NCBI GenBank assembly: GCA_030609325.1
Contig: JAUWCL010000030.1
Coordinates: forward strand, 1-33,693
Origin: Candidatus Krumholzibacteriota bacterium
GTDB lineage: Bacteria > Krumholzibacteriota > Krumholzibacteriia > Krumholzibacteriales > Krumholzibacteriaceae
DNA length: 33,693 bases
Reading direction: 5' to 3'
Part shown: positions 23,548-33,378 of the stretch, piece by piece
Layout: each line of letters starts with the position of its first letter
How positions within the stretch are numbered: position 1 is the first letter of the stretch
Notes under the pieces: model-generated
The model's input: the letters and a program-made list of their open reading frames with translations, nothing else
Told to the model about the DNA's origin: nothing
The model's database searches: none
Program-made: the position numbers and the translations under genes

Positions 23548-23620
23548 CCTGAAAACAACCATAGCTCCTTTGAAGTGGAAAGCGATCCTAAGGGACTCTC
23601 ACAGGAGCATTGCTGGTCGA

Positions 23621-23636
23621 ACCTGACGAATCAGGT
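23621..23636. promoter_or_regulatory. Perfect dyad ACCTGA-N4-TCAGGT, possible activator site
   Basis: ACCTGACGAATCAGGT is a perfect inverted repeat with 6-bp arms. A further ACCTGA half-site sits at 23547-23552, touching the promoter. The position suits a sigma-54 activator. The rest of the intergenic stretch 23559-23976 has no credible gene; it holds a second dyad at 23893-23906 and a short stem CATCTC/GAGATG near 23660-23680. Confidence 0.4.
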
Positions 23637-23892
23637 GGAAGCCTTCTCCCGATAAGCGGCTCATCTCCTAGGGGAAGAGATGGGGGTTTTGTGGTAGGAA
23701 GGAAAAAGCTCCCGTTATATCCAGGCGGCAAACCCGTCGATATTTGTTTATCTATATTCCCTATACGGCCTCCACAGTGTCGCTATTCCGGGTACGCAAT
23801 TATGTGCCGTGCTCTGATGTTTGGTCTGTCTGTTATTTGGCTCTTCCCTGAAGCCTTTATACCCGCATCCGCAGACTGCCTAATCATAACGT

Positions 23893-23906
23893 ATACCGTC
23901 CGGTAT
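23893..23906. promoter_or_regulatory. Perfect dyad ATACCG-TC-CGGTAT
   Basis: An isolated 14-bp inverted repeat about 70 bp past the response-regulator stop, in an AT-richer stretch. It might be an operator or a chance palindrome; no gene start on either strand is near. Confidence 0.25.
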
Positions 23907-23976
23907 TACTATAGGGGATTCGACCTATTTTCATGCGGGTTTCCGTACTTTATGGATTATGGCCGCCAGAATCCGT

Positions 23977-24642
23977 TCACCGCTCCATGTCGAGATCGAC
24001 GAGGCCTATCTGGATCGCGTAGCGCACCAGCCCCGCTGTCTCGTGGATATCGAGCTTGTTCATGATATTCGCCCGGTGGTTCTCCACCGTCTTGACGCTG
24101 ATGAACTTCTTCTCCCCGATCTGCTTGCTCGTGTATCCCTCGGCGATCAGTTGGAGGATCTCCCTCTCCCGGAGAGTAAGCCTGCTGAACTCGTCGGTCG
24201 GCTTGCCGGACTTCTTGTGCTTCTCGTATTTCTCGATCGCATCGACCGGCACCTCGGGGCTCAGATAGGTCTCCCCGGCCATGACCGTCTCGATCGCCTC
24301 CAGGAGTATCTTTATGTCCTCTCCCTTCACCACGTAGCCGTCCGCCCCCGCGTCGAGCGCTCCGAAGAGATAGTTTTCCTCATCGTGTATCGTCAGGATT
24401 ATCACCTTCGTTCCCGGAACATCCTTCTTGATGCGGGTCGTCGCCTCTATGCCCCTCATGATGGGCATGCTGATATCCATGATGACCACGTCCGGTGACA
24501 GTTCCATCGCTCTGGTTATGGCGTCCTGGCCGTTATCGACCTCGCCGACGACCTCGATGGACTCCTCCTCGACGAGCCGCCTCACACCCTGCCTCACGAT
24601 CGTGTGATCCTCGGCCAGCAGCACCCTGACTTTATTCGTCAT
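23977..24642 (-). CDS. NarL/LuxR-family response regulator
   Basis: 221 aa. The REC domain has E11-D12, phosphoacceptor D56 (IMDISMPIMRG) and the KG motif near 105. The C-terminal LuxR helix-turn-helix is classical (LTLREREILQLIAEG.., SVKTVENHRANIMNKL). I chose the ATG at 24642 because GGAGGG lies just upstream; a longer frame from 24684 lies wholly inside the kinase gene. It overlaps the kinase by 11 nt, so the two form a coupled pair. It should activate or repress transcription when phosphorylated; its targets are unknown, and no site for it is recognised here. Confidence 0.93.
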   Translation of the reverse strand: MTNKVRVLLAEDHTIVRQGVRRLVEEESIEVVGEVDNGQDAITRAMELSPDVVIMDISMPIMRGIEATTRIKKDVPGTKVIILTIHDEENYLFGALDAGADGYVVKGEDIKILLEAIETVMAGETYLSPEVPVDAIEKYEKHKKSGKPTDEFSRLTLREREILQLIAEGYTSKQIGEKKFISVKTVENHRANIMNKLDIHETAGLVRYAIQIGLVDLDMER

Positions 24643-26653
24643 CCTGTCCCTCCATCGGTATAGACGCGCGAATCCTCGTCCCACGGCCCGGGGCAGAATA
24701 TATTCTGAATCTGCCTCCCATACCCTCGAGCCGCTCTCGCATGCTCATTATCCCGAGGCCCCTCCCTCTGATCTTCTCTTCACCCGGGGTGAAGCCCTTG
24801 CCGTCATCCTCTATCGTCAATATCAGGTCCGGATACCCCCGGATGATCCTGATGGTAACGTTCCGCGCCTCCGCATGCCTCACGACATTCGTAAGCGCTT
24901 CCTGCGCAACGCGATACATCGCCAGTGACTCGTCGCCGATCAGCTTGCCGTCGAATCCCGTCGTCACGAGTTCCACGTGGAGATCGTCGCTCTCGACGAA
25001 TCTGTCGATATACGAGCTCAGTGCGGGCCGCAGCCCCAGATCCTCCAGCACGGCCGGATGAATCGAGTACGACATCTTCCGAACGTTCCGTGTGAGCTCT
25101 TTCAGTTGCCCTTTGATCTTGGCGAGAGTTCCCCTGGGATTATTCTCGCAGGATTCGATCTGGTTTTCAAGAAAAAGAATCTCCGCGTTGACGGCGATGA
25201 GCTCCTGCCCCAGCTCGTCGTGGAGCTTCATGGCCATCATGTTCCTCTCCTGCTCGAGCAGGCCGATCAGGCTGACCGTCAGCTCCTTCAGTTTTTTCTC
25301 GTGCCATTTTCTGTCTCCCAGCAGTTCGCGCCTTTCGAGCTGCAGGGCAACCTGGCTTCTTATAATCTCGAAATACCGGATCTTTTCCGGTTCCAGGTCA
25401 CGCTCCTTCCCGTAACCGATCATATAGATGGCTATAATCCTGTCCCTGACGCTTACCGGGAACACGACCGTCCGCAGGACCCCGAGGCGTTTTATCGCAT
25501 CCGCCCTGTCCCGGGGATGTCCTCCGGCGTCCTCGAGCACGATGACCTTGCCGCCTTCGATTATCCTCGCCGCAGCCGCTTCATCGATCGGCGTGCGCAT
25601 GAATTTCCCGGCGAAATCCGCGGGCACGTTCCTCGTCACCGACAGGACTATCTCACGGGATTCTTTATCGACCAGGCCGACCCCTGCCATTAATGCTTCA
25701 CTGTTCACGAGCATCGCATCGAGCACTTTTTCCAGGATCTTCGGATCTTCCGTCTCCGTGTCGAATATATCCCTTATCATGTTGACCGCGGCAAGTTCCC
25801 TGTTTCGCCTCGCGAGCTCTATCTCGGCGGTCTTCCGATCGTTGATATCCTTTACCGCGATCATGCCCCTCGGATACCCCTCTTTCGAGGGCGGCAGAGG
25901 CTTGGCAAACGCCTCGACCCACACGTTCCCGCCGGATTTCGTGACAATCCTGAACTCGACCGACTCGACCGATTGCTGTCTCTTGAGTCCGGGCAGGACC
26001 TGCATCAGCATCGGACGGTCTTCGGGATGGACGATGCTGAACTCTCCCAGCATCTCCCTCAGCCCTTCTCGCGTATAGCCTGTTATCTTCTCGAACGCGC
26101 CGGCCATCCACTCCCTGCGCAGGGTGCCGTCGGGAAGGAGCGTGGCGACGTAGGTGTAGTCCGATGTCATCTCGGAAATCGTACGGTACTTCTGTTCCGA
26201 TTCTACGAGCGCGTCCTGGGCCTTCTCACACCGGGCGATCTCCTCGCTTAAGAGCCTGTTGATCTTTTCCAGGTCGGTGCGCGCGTCCTCGAGTTCCGAG
26301 ATGTCCCTTAACATGACGAGGACAACGGGCCTTTCTCCGTCGGATATGTAATTGACCGATATCTTGCAGGTCTTGTCAGCGCCGTCTATCTCAAGAATCT
26401 TCCTTGTAACGTACTTGCAGCCCGGGCCGAGATTACTCTTGATCTCCTTTATCCAGGGATGCAGTTCGGGCATATCGATAACGGAATCCTTCTGGCCGGT
26501 ATAGTCAACATCGGGGTCGAGGCGGTGCAGTACCTTCCATGCCCTGTTGCAGTAGATAAACGTCCCGTCGGGTTCGAACATCGCGATCGCATCGATGGCG
26601 TGATCGATCCCTTCGATTATCCTCTTAAGGTGCCCGGGCTCCCACTGTGTCAT
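24632..26653 (-). CDS. NarL-type sensor kinase, PAS-PAS-GAF-HisKA_3-HATPase
   Basis: 673 aa, cytoplasmic, no membrane segment. The first PAS covers about residues 10-125, a second PAS about 150-285, and a GAF domain about 305-455. The HisKA_3 region carries H478 in MKLHDELGQ. The ATPase has VAQEALTNVVRHA, DDGKGF and GRGLGIMSMRERLEGMGG, the standard NarX/DegS layout. Start at 26653 rather than 26704: the latter has no ribosome site. It overlaps the response regulator by 11 nt and is its evident partner. The PAS domains may bind a small ligand or cofactor, but none is visible from sequence. Confidence 0.92.
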   Translation of the reverse strand: MTQWEPGHLKRIIEGIDHAIDAIAMFEPDGTFIYCNRAWKVLHRLDPDVDYTGQKDSVIDMPELHPWIKEIKSNLGPGCKYVTRKILEIDGADKTCKISVNYISDGERPVVLVMLRDISELEDARTDLEKINRLLSEEIARCEKAQDALVESEQKYRTISEMTSDYTYVATLLPDGTLRREWMAGAFEKITGYTREGLREMLGEFSIVHPEDRPMLMQVLPGLKRQQSVESVEFRIVTKSGGNVWVEAFAKPLPPSKEGYPRGMIAVKDINDRKTAEIELARRNRELAAVNMIRDIFDTETEDPKILEKVLDAMLVNSEALMAGVGLVDKESREIVLSVTRNVPADFAGKFMRTPIDEAAAARIIEGGKVIVLEDAGGHPRDRADAIKRLGVLRTVVFPVSVRDRIIAIYMIGYGKERDLEPEKIRYFEIIRSQVALQLERRELLGDRKWHEKKLKELTVSLIGLLEQERNMMAMKLHDELGQELIAVNAEILFLENQIESCENNPRGTLAKIKGQLKELTRNVRKMSYSIHPAVLEDLGLRPALSSYIDRFVESDDLHVELVTTGFDGKLIGDESLAMYRVAQEALTNVVRHAEARNVTIRIIRGYPDLILTIEDDGKGFTPGEEKIRGRGLGIMSMRERLEGMGGRFRIYSAPGRGTRIRASIPMEGQDDE

Positions 26654-26853
26654 TTTCCGCGTTTCCCCCAGTGTCGATTCAGTTCCATATACCTGTGCTG
26701 CCATAATATCAGATGCACTGTATTATCATAAGGAAGTATACGGTCGGGCGAAAGCCCAATAATACAGGGGCATCTCCCGATCTGACTTGACCCCGCCGGC
26801 CTCGTGGCGGCGGCGGACCTGGCACAAAGCGGCGAAGATGATCGGTGAGAGGC

Positions 26854-29800
26854 TCAGGGAGAGGAAGGAAGCCCTGCAGCAACAGCAGCCCTGACGAGAT
26901 TCTCACCTTCGGCGAGGAAGCCGGGGCCGGCCTCTATCGACATCTCGACATCGGGTCTCACGAAGTAGAACACGACCCTCCCGACAGGCGAGATCCCAAG
27001 GCGGTCGAGCGCGTACGCGTATGCCGCTCCCTGGGGACGGTACGCCTCGAGACGTGAGGGAACGTCGCCGGCATCCAGATCGTCGGTCTTGAAGTCGACC
27101 ACCGTCCAGGAACCCCCGCTCTCGAACACGAGGTCGAGCCTGCCGTCAAGCACCCCTCCGGGAAGGGGAACGGTGAAGGGCGGTTCGACCATGAGTCTTT
27201 CCGCCTCTGCGGCCCTTTTCAACAGGTCCGACCCGAGAGCCTTCGTGCCGAGGGCGAGCAGCTCTCTTTCCAGGTGGACCGCGCCATATTCGACAGCCGC
27301 TTCGCGGGCCGACGACGCCGCATCCATCGGACGGTGCTTCCGCAGCGCCAGCTCCATCATCCTGTGAAAGGCCTTCCCGAACATCAGCGCCGCTTCGCGG
27401 TCCGATTCGCCGGACCTTGTCGTACCACCCTCCTCTTCCGGCGGCAGCTCGTATACCTCCAGACCCGACGGGCTGACGTTCACCGGCCCGGGCGGCGAGC
27501 TCTCGAGAAGCTCCTTCCTCGCCGTCGCCCATCTCGCCCTCGCTTCGGCGCTCGCAGCCGTATTCTCCGGCGTGATCTTCGGCATGACCGCGAAAGGCCC
27601 CCCACCCACCGGCAGCTTGGGGAGATCGGACAGGAGGATCGGGCGGACATCGGCAAGAGCGGGAGCGAGAAATCGGTAGAGCAGTTTCCCGCGTTTGTTT
27701 TCCGGAGAGCGCGGGATGATGAGCATATCGCCGGCCCGGGTCGCCGCGACGTAGAGCATCCTGATCGTCTCGGCCGTGTCCATCCTCTCCTCCCGCAGCA
27801 CCGCCTCCGCGTAATCGCTCGTACTCCGGCCGGAAATGTTCAGCGCCGGCATCATCCCCCCCCGCGCGATGAACCTGTCGGCCCTGTGCATGCCCTGAAC
27901 GAGATTGACGAGTATTACGACGGGGAACTGGAGGCCCTTCGCCTTGTGTATGGTGATCATCCGCACCGCGTTCTCGCCCTCGTCTATGGCGGGCGATTCT
28001 CCCTCGGCGGCACCGAGGATGTCCTGGTCCCTCATCCATCGCGCGAAATGCCTGAAGGAGTGCATCTTCTCCTCGAAGACCCTGGCCGTCTGGATCGCCT
28101 TGCGAAGGTTGAGCACCCTCTGCTCGCCATGCACCCTGAGCTTCGAGGCCGAAAGGTATCCGGTCCGCGCGAAAAGCCTGTTCAGCGTTGAGACCGGCCC
28201 CGCGCAGTTCCGGTCCGAATGGAGCTCGGACAGGAGTTCTAACGCCTCCCGAAAGGCATTGAATCCCCTCTCTCCCGGAACTTCCGGCTCAAGATAGCAG
28301 AGCCTGCCACCGGCCCTTCTGTAGAGGAATATCTCCTCGTCACTGAAACCGAACATCGGGGAACGCAGCGCGGCGAGAAGAGCAGCCGAATCGTAAGGGT
28401 CCTCGACAACCCATACGGCATTGGATATGTCGCGGACTTCCTGCCGCGTGTAATAGAGCTTGCCCCCCTCGACGAGATAGGGTATATCGGCCTCCCGCAG
28501 CGGGTCCTCGTAATGGTTGACGCCGGTCGTGCTCCTGTAGATCAGCGCTATGTCCCCGAACTTCACCGGCCTGTTCTGTCTCGTAACAGGATCGAGCACC
28601 GGCCTGCCCGACTCGACAAGGTCCCATATGAACCTCGCGACGGCCTCACCTTCCTCGCGGCGGAAGTCGTCCGATCTCAACGTATCTGTCTCGAGATCCA
28701 GGTGAAATACCGCCGGTCCGCTCTCTTCACGCATCGCGTGCACCGGCTCGTATTCGGGCATGTACCTTCCGTCGTCCGGTTTCTTTATCAGGCTGGAGAA
28801 AGCCCCGTTGACCCAGTCGATCACTCCCGGGACCGACCTGAAGTTCTGCGTTATGTTAAGGACCGAGCCCGCCCCGGCGATCGATTCCTTGACCTGCTCG
28901 TATATTTCGACGTCGGCCCCGCGGAACCTGTATATACTCTGCTTCGGGTCGCCCACGACGAAGAGCCTGCCAGGCTCCGGATCGACTCCGGAGGAGCCGG
29001 GCCTGCCGGCAAGGAGTATGATTATCTCAGCCTGAAGGGGATCGGTGTCCTGGAACTCGTCGACGAGAATGAAGCGGTAGCGGCGGCGAATGGCCTCGAG
29101 CGCCGTATCGTCTTCGAGCAGCCTTCTCGCCCCGATGAGCAGGTCATCGAAATCGAGCACCCCCCCGCGCCTCTTTCTCGTCCCGGCAAACTCGACGAAA
29201 TCGTCACACCAGCCGGCAAGGCTGTCACGCAGGTCATCCATGTAAGCGGAGCAATAATCGCCGTGGGCGGCGGCGACCGCCCTGCAGAGATCCTTCTGCG
29301 CCGTGCATGATTCCGGGGGCGACCAGTTGCCCTTGTTGCCCTTCGCCTTCGGCGGCGGGACGGAGAGAAGGCGCGCCGCGAGCCCTGCGCCCTCGAGCCC
29401 CCCGAGATGCTGTACCTCCTCGTAGAAGACCGTTATCGCGACGAGGCCGGCGTCGCCGGGAGAGACGCAGTCCGTCCGGGCGAGACCCATCAGCCTCGAT
29501 GCGGAAGAGACAAGATACTCCCTGTGGCGAGACGGATCGAGCCGCCTGTACAGCCGCCCCGTCTCGATCTCCGCCGGAGTCGTCTCGAAGATGCAGCCCA
29601 GTGCCCGGGACGCCCTGCCGTGATAGTGATGAAAGGTCAATTCCCTCAGCTTCTCGATGCAGAACGAGGGTCTGCCGAGCGGCATGAGCTTTCTCAGCGC
29701 CGCTTCGTGTTTCTCGTCGGCATGCCCGAGAAACTCGCCGAAACATTCGTCCTCGAAGATCGACGCATCGAGCCCGTCGAGCTGCTGGAAGTCGGGATCG

Positions 29801-30180
29801 ATCCCTGCCTCGAGGGGGAACTCCCTGAGGATCGCCGTGGCAAAGGAATGTATCGTCGAGATCTGCGCCCTCTCCAGGTCGTCCCTCGCCTTTTCCAGCC
29901 GGGGCCTCTCCCCGTCAGAGAGATCTTCCTCACCGAGCAGTTCCTCGATCCTGCCGAAGAGCCTGTCCTTCATCTCGGAGGCTGCCTTCTCGGTAAAAGT
30001 GATCGCTGCGATGGCCGGGCATTCGGCCCTGCCGCTGCGGACGATCGAAAGGAACCTCTCGACAAGTATCGTAGTCTTCCCCGTACCCGCGCCCGCCTCG
30101 AGGCAAAACGAGGTATCGAGATCCGATATCGCCCGCTGTCTGGCCTCGTGATCGACCGGTTTCTTCCTGCCGCTACTCAA
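26854..30180 (-). CDS. addA: AddA-type ATP-dependent helicase/nuclease
   Basis: 1108 aa, a UvrD-like superfamily 1 helicase with a C-terminal RecB-type nuclease. Walker A is GAGTGKT (30-36). Walker B region is LVDEFQDTDPLQ, followed by GDPKQSIYRFRGADV and a later TIHKAKGLQFPVV motif. The nuclease motifs are FGKAFHRMMELAL, DGRLDLVF and VVDFKTD (about 1027), then YRPQGAAYAYAL. With AddB it resects double-strand ends for RecA. The start is TTG (30178-30180), preceded by GAGGGGG and overlapping the addB stop by 8 nt. Downstream DNA (26705-26853) holds small GC-rich stems but no gene. Confidence 0.93.
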   Translation of the reverse strand: MSSGRKKPVDHEARQRAISDLDTSFCLEAGAGTGKTTILVERFLSIVRSGRAECPAIAAITFTEKAASEMKDRLFGRIEELLGEEDLSDGERPRLEKARDDLERAQISTIHSFATAILREFPLEAGIDPDFQQLDGLDASIFEDECFGEFLGHADEKHEAALRKLMPLGRPSFCIEKLRELTFHHYHGRASRALGCIFETTPAEIETGRLYRRLDPSRHREYLVSSASRLMGLARTDCVSPGDAGLVAITVFYEEVQHLGGLEGAGLAARLLSVPPPKAKGNKGNWSPPESCTAQKDLCRAVAAAHGDYCSAYMDDLRDSLAGWCDDFVEFAGTRKRRGGVLDFDDLLIGARRLLEDDTALEAIRRRYRFILVDEFQDTDPLQAEIIILLAGRPGSSGVDPEPGRLFVVGDPKQSIYRFRGADVEIYEQVKESIAGAGSVLNITQNFRSVPGVIDWVNGAFSSLIKKPDDGRYMPEYEPVHAMREESGPAVFHLDLETDTLRSDDFRREEGEAVARFIWDLVESGRPVLDPVTRQNRPVKFGDIALIYRSTTGVNHYEDPLREADIPYLVEGGKLYYTRQEVRDISNAVWVVEDPYDSAALLAALRSPMFGFSDEEIFLYRRAGGRLCYLEPEVPGERGFNAFREALELLSELHSDRNCAGPVSTLNRLFARTGYLSASKLRVHGEQRVLNLRKAIQTARVFEEKMHSFRHFARWMRDQDILGAAEGESPAIDEGENAVRMITIHKAKGLQFPVVILVNLVQGMHRADRFIARGGMMPALNISGRSTSDYAEAVLREERMDTAETIRMLYVAATRAGDMLIIPRSPENKRGKLLYRFLAPALADVRPILLSDLPKLPVGGGPFAVMPKITPENTAASAEARARWATARKELLESSPPGPVNVSPSGLEVYELPPEEEGGTTRSGESDREAALMFGKAFHRMMELALRKHRPMDAASSAREAAVEYGAVHLERELLALGTKALGSDLLKRAAEAERLMVEPPFTVPLPGGVLDGRLDLVFESGGSWTVVDFKTDDLDAGDVPSRLEAYRPQGAAYAYALDRLGISPVGRVVFYFVRPDVEMSIEAGPGFLAEGENLVRAAVAAGLPSSP

Positions 30181-33100
30181 CGGTGAGCCCCCTCATCCCA
30201 AGATAATCCAGCGCCCGCCTGTCGCCTGCGGCCTTAGCCGCGAAGAGCCATTCCCTGCCGGTCGGACAGGCCTGTTTCACTCCGCAGAAATTACATCCCG
30301 TTCCCGGCGGAGATGCGAAGAAAAACCCCGAAGTCATGCCCTTCACTATCACCCCGAGGATGCGGGCGAATTCGATCCGGTCCTTCTCCCACTCCCGTCC
30401 GGAGTAGACCGCCTTCTTCCCCGCGCCGCCGATTCCCACCCTCCTGAGCATCGCACTGCCTCTTTCAACAGGGATATCGAGGAGCTTCGACGCCGCGAGA
30501 AGGTATACCGGGAGCTGAAGGTAGCTTCCTCCGCCGAGGTCCTGATCCTTCGCGCTGATTTTGCCGGTCTTGTAGTCGATGACCTCGAAGCCGCCTTCCG
30601 GCATGATATCGACCCGGTCGATCTTCCCGTGGAAGGAGAGAGTCCTCCCGCCCGCTTCGAAGGTAACCGCCTCATCCGGTGTCCTTCCTCCGAACCACGC
30701 CTCGAACATCGACGGCACGGATCCGCTCTCCTCCCGGGCCTCGTCTGCGAGCAGCTCCCTGACCGATGCCGCGATCGTCTCACGTTCGTATTCCCAGAAG
30801 AGGGGATGGCCGACCGGTTCCGTCGACTCGTACATGTCCAGGGTCTCTCGCGTCACCCGTTCGGCCGCTTCCAGCGCGGCGGGAAGAGTCGCCTCCGATA
30901 TCGGAAAGACCCTGGCGCCGGAAAGCTCCCGGTAGAGCCGCTCGAGGACGAGGTGCGTAAGCGTTCCCCGCTGCAGGGGATCGATGGTCAGCTCCCTCTC
31001 GGGCTCCTCCACCGACTCGATTCCGATGAGCTTTTCGACGAGAAAGGCGAAGGGGCAGTTCGCCCAGGACTGCAGGGTCGTGGCCGACAGGTTCCAGCCC
31101 TTTTCGGCCATCGCCGCGTCGATCTCCTCGAGGGCCCGGGGTGATTCGAAGACGCCGTCGTACGGGGTGAACCTTCTCGTGCCCCAGCGCGCCCTTATCA
31201 GTGCAGCCCCCCTCTCGAAGAACGAGGACGATGGATAGTGAATGATCTTGCCAAGCCTGCGGCCCGACATGAGGAAGTCGTAATCGTCCTCACCGAGCGG
31301 CACCTCCGTCCCCTCAGGCCTGCCTCTCAGGGGAAGACGGACCGCTTCCGCCGACCGTGCCGCCGGTTCCGCCGGGAGCCCCGGCACGAATCTGAGATAT
31401 GATGTGGGTATGTAATCCCTGTTCCCGCCCGTCTCCAGCCTGGGCCAGCTGCAGACAAGCCGGCTGGAGGCGGACGAACAGACCAGACTGAAGATCATCG
31501 CCGATTCTTCGAGGCGTCCTCCCCTCAGGGACAGCCTCACATCTCCGTCCGTAACGGCGGATACAGCTTCCCGCTCCGTGTCCTTGATAAAGGGGTCCTG
31601 CCTGACTTTCCCCGGAACGGCGCCCTCCTTCAGCCCTGTCATGAACGTCACGGCGAATCCGAGCCCTCTGGCTTTGCTCGCCGTTATGACATTGACCCCG
31701 TCTCCTCCGAATCTTCCCCCGCTTTCGGCCCCGCCCTCCAGGGCCGTAGAGGCGATCCTCCTGAACCTCGCCGTGTCGCACGAGGGAGAGATCCGGTCGA
31801 GGGCCGTAAGGTCGTTCACCGTCCGTATCGCCGACGCCGAATCCTCGCCGTCGAACAGAGCGGCAAGAGCGCCGGCGAAAACCGACGAGAATCCGCTCCA
31901 GTCGCTGCAGTCCTCGAATCCCGCGCGTGCACGCTCGATCACGGAGATCACATCCGCCGCCAGCTCGAGGATTTCAGACTGCCGGTCTCCATCTCCGCCC
32001 TCCGCCTCGCGCCGCCTGACCTTCTCGAGCAGCCGGGCGTTCTCCGCGTCCCACCCTTCTTCCCCTCTCATCCCTTCACCCGCACTCAGGCGCACCCATA
32101 GCGAGAAAGGATCGCTGCGGGCTCCTTCGCCGCCCGGCACGGCGATCGGCGACGAGATGAGAAAATCGACCAGATCGCTCCTGCCGCCGTCTCCGCAGAG
32201 GATCCCGAGAAGCCTCACCGCTCCGGTCCGCACGGGATCGGCGGCCTTGTACGAGCCGATGCGCGAATACCACGGGATCCCGGCCTCCTCGAGCGCCTCT
32301 CTTAGCGGGGGCCAGTCCGACACAGACCACGGCAGGATGCCTATTTCGCCGAACCGCGGCCCGCCGGTCTCGCGCAGCTCGATGATCCGCCTGACGACCT
32401 CCCTCGCCTCTTCGATGGCGTCGGGGGCGTTGAACAACCCGGTCTCCACAGCAGACGCGGCATTGCTTTCGAGCGGCATTCGCTCGAATCCTTCTCCGCT
32501 CAGCCTCTCGACGAGCGGGGTCGCGAACCTGCAGGGAGTGTCTTCACACCACGGAACGAATACGGCGGCAGGCCCCGACCGCATCGTGGCAGTCAGCAGT
32601 CGATACTGGAGCTCGTTGAGATCGTAGAATCCGTAAGCGTATACGGCGCATCCCTCGAGAGCGGCCGCTGCCAGAGCGGCCGCTCCGGAAAACCGCGAAT
32701 GCATGTCGCCGCCCTTCGCCTCGACGAGCTCCCTGTAACGGGCGTAGAGATCGAGGATGCCGCGCACCCTTTCCGGCCGGAGCCGGGGATCGTCGTTTTC
32801 GATGATGCGCCTCGCTTCAGCCGCTCCGCATCCGCCCTCGGCAAGATCATTAAAGGTCGAGTGAAGCACGGAGGTGAAACCGTCGGTCTTCGCCACTTCC
32901 GAGAAGCAGTCGGGGACGACTCCGCCGGCGAGCTCTTCGAGGAGGACCATCGAGGCGAGCGGGGAGAGAGGATCACGGGACGTGGACTCCGACCTCTGCT
33001 CCACGAACGACAGCAGATCGGGGAATGTCAGGAAGTGTACGTTGAATATACCGTCGAGCAGGACGGACAGTCTTCTCTTGAGATACGAACAGAGGAGGTT

Positions 33101-33250
33101 CGAACCGGCGATGACGATCACCTCGGCGGCGTGGTCGTTTTCCTTCAGGGCACGGATCTCGCCGGCGGCCGCCTCTTCGAGCCGCCGGAAATCGCCCGAC
33201 GTATAAAGCCTTCCCGTCAAACGGAGTCCCTCCTCCAATCCGTCCCGCAT
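30173..33250 (-). CDS. addB: AddB-type nuclease subunit with an Fe-S cluster motif
   Basis: 1025 aa. The helicase-like N-terminus lacks a Walker A (the block is VIVIAGSNLLCSYL), as in proteobacterial AddB. The C-terminal PD-(D/E)XK nuclease shows D892-Y-K894 in VIDYKTGKIS. Four cysteines frame the nuclease as in AddB: C732 (WANCPF) and C986-x2-C989-x5-C995. It is therefore a second nuclease blade and likely Chi-recognising scaffold beside AddA. No strong ribosome site precedes the ATG, and the best promoter (33269-33297) leaves a leader of only about 12 nt. Confidence 0.9.
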   Translation of the reverse strand: MRDGLEEGLRLTGRLYTSGDFRRLEEAAAGEIRALKENDHAAEVIVIAGSNLLCSYLKRRLSVLLDGIFNVHFLTFPDLLSFVEQRSESTSRDPLSPLASMVLLEELAGGVVPDCFSEVAKTDGFTSVLHSTFNDLAEGGCGAAEARRIIENDDPRLRPERVRGILDLYARYRELVEAKGGDMHSRFSGAAALAAAALEGCAVYAYGFYDLNELQYRLLTATMRSGPAAVFVPWCEDTPCRFATPLVERLSGEGFERMPLESNAASAVETGLFNAPDAIEEAREVVRRIIELRETGGPRFGEIGILPWSVSDWPPLREALEEAGIPWYSRIGSYKAADPVRTGAVRLLGILCGDGGRSDLVDFLISSPIAVPGGEGARSDPFSLWVRLSAGEGMRGEEGWDAENARLLEKVRRREAEGGDGDRQSEILELAADVISVIERARAGFEDCSDWSGFSSVFAGALAALFDGEDSASAIRTVNDLTALDRISPSCDTARFRRIASTALEGGAESGGRFGGDGVNVITASKARGLGFAVTFMTGLKEGAVPGKVRQDPFIKDTEREAVSAVTDGDVRLSLRGGRLEESAMIFSLVCSSASSRLVCSWPRLETGGNRDYIPTSYLRFVPGLPAEPAARSAEAVRLPLRGRPEGTEVPLGEDDYDFLMSGRRLGKIIHYPSSSFFERGAALIRARWGTRRFTPYDGVFESPRALEEIDAAMAEKGWNLSATTLQSWANCPFAFLVEKLIGIESVEEPERELTIDPLQRGTLTHLVLERLYRELSGARVFPISEATLPAALEAAERVTRETLDMYESTEPVGHPLFWEYERETIAASVRELLADEAREESGSVPSMFEAWFGGRTPDEAVTFEAGGRTLSFHGKIDRVDIMPEGGFEVIDYKTGKISAKDQDLGGGSYLQLPVYLLAASKLLDIPVERGSAMLRRVGIGGAGKKAVYSGREWEKDRIEFARILGVIVKGMTSGFFFASPPGTGCNFCGVKQACPTGREWLFAAKAAGDRRALDYLGMRGLTVE

Positions 33251-33268
33251 CGGGAACGGGTCCGGGAG

Positions 33269-33297
33269 ATTCTAGCAGAAAGGAACGGTCTTGATAA
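33269..33297 (-). promoter_or_regulatory. Sigma-70 promoter of addBA
   Basis: TTATCA (33292-33297), a 17-bp spacer and TAGAAT (33269-33274). Start near 33262, only about 12 nt before the addB ATG. Confidence 0.5.
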
Positions 33298-33320
33298 GCT
33301 CACATAGGGCTCACTGACAA

Positions 33321-33353
33321 AAAGGGCGCGGGGCATCAGGCCCCGCGCCCTTT
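33321..33353 (-). terminator. Strong intrinsic terminator
   Basis: A perfect 14-bp GC-rich stem (33321-33334 against 33340-33353, loop of 5) is followed on the minus strand by five T. It lies about 25 nt after the stop of the gene at the right edge and separates that transcript from addBA. It lacks a T-run in the plus direction. Confidence 0.92.
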
Positions 33354-33378
33354 GAACGCGTCTGTGAAATGCCTGTTA

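Noticed and set aside
23610-24065. Plus-strand frame of 151 codons in the 23.6-24.0 kb intergenic region
   Set aside because: It overlaps the end of the response regulator on the other strand, shows no domain, and lacks a good ribosome site.
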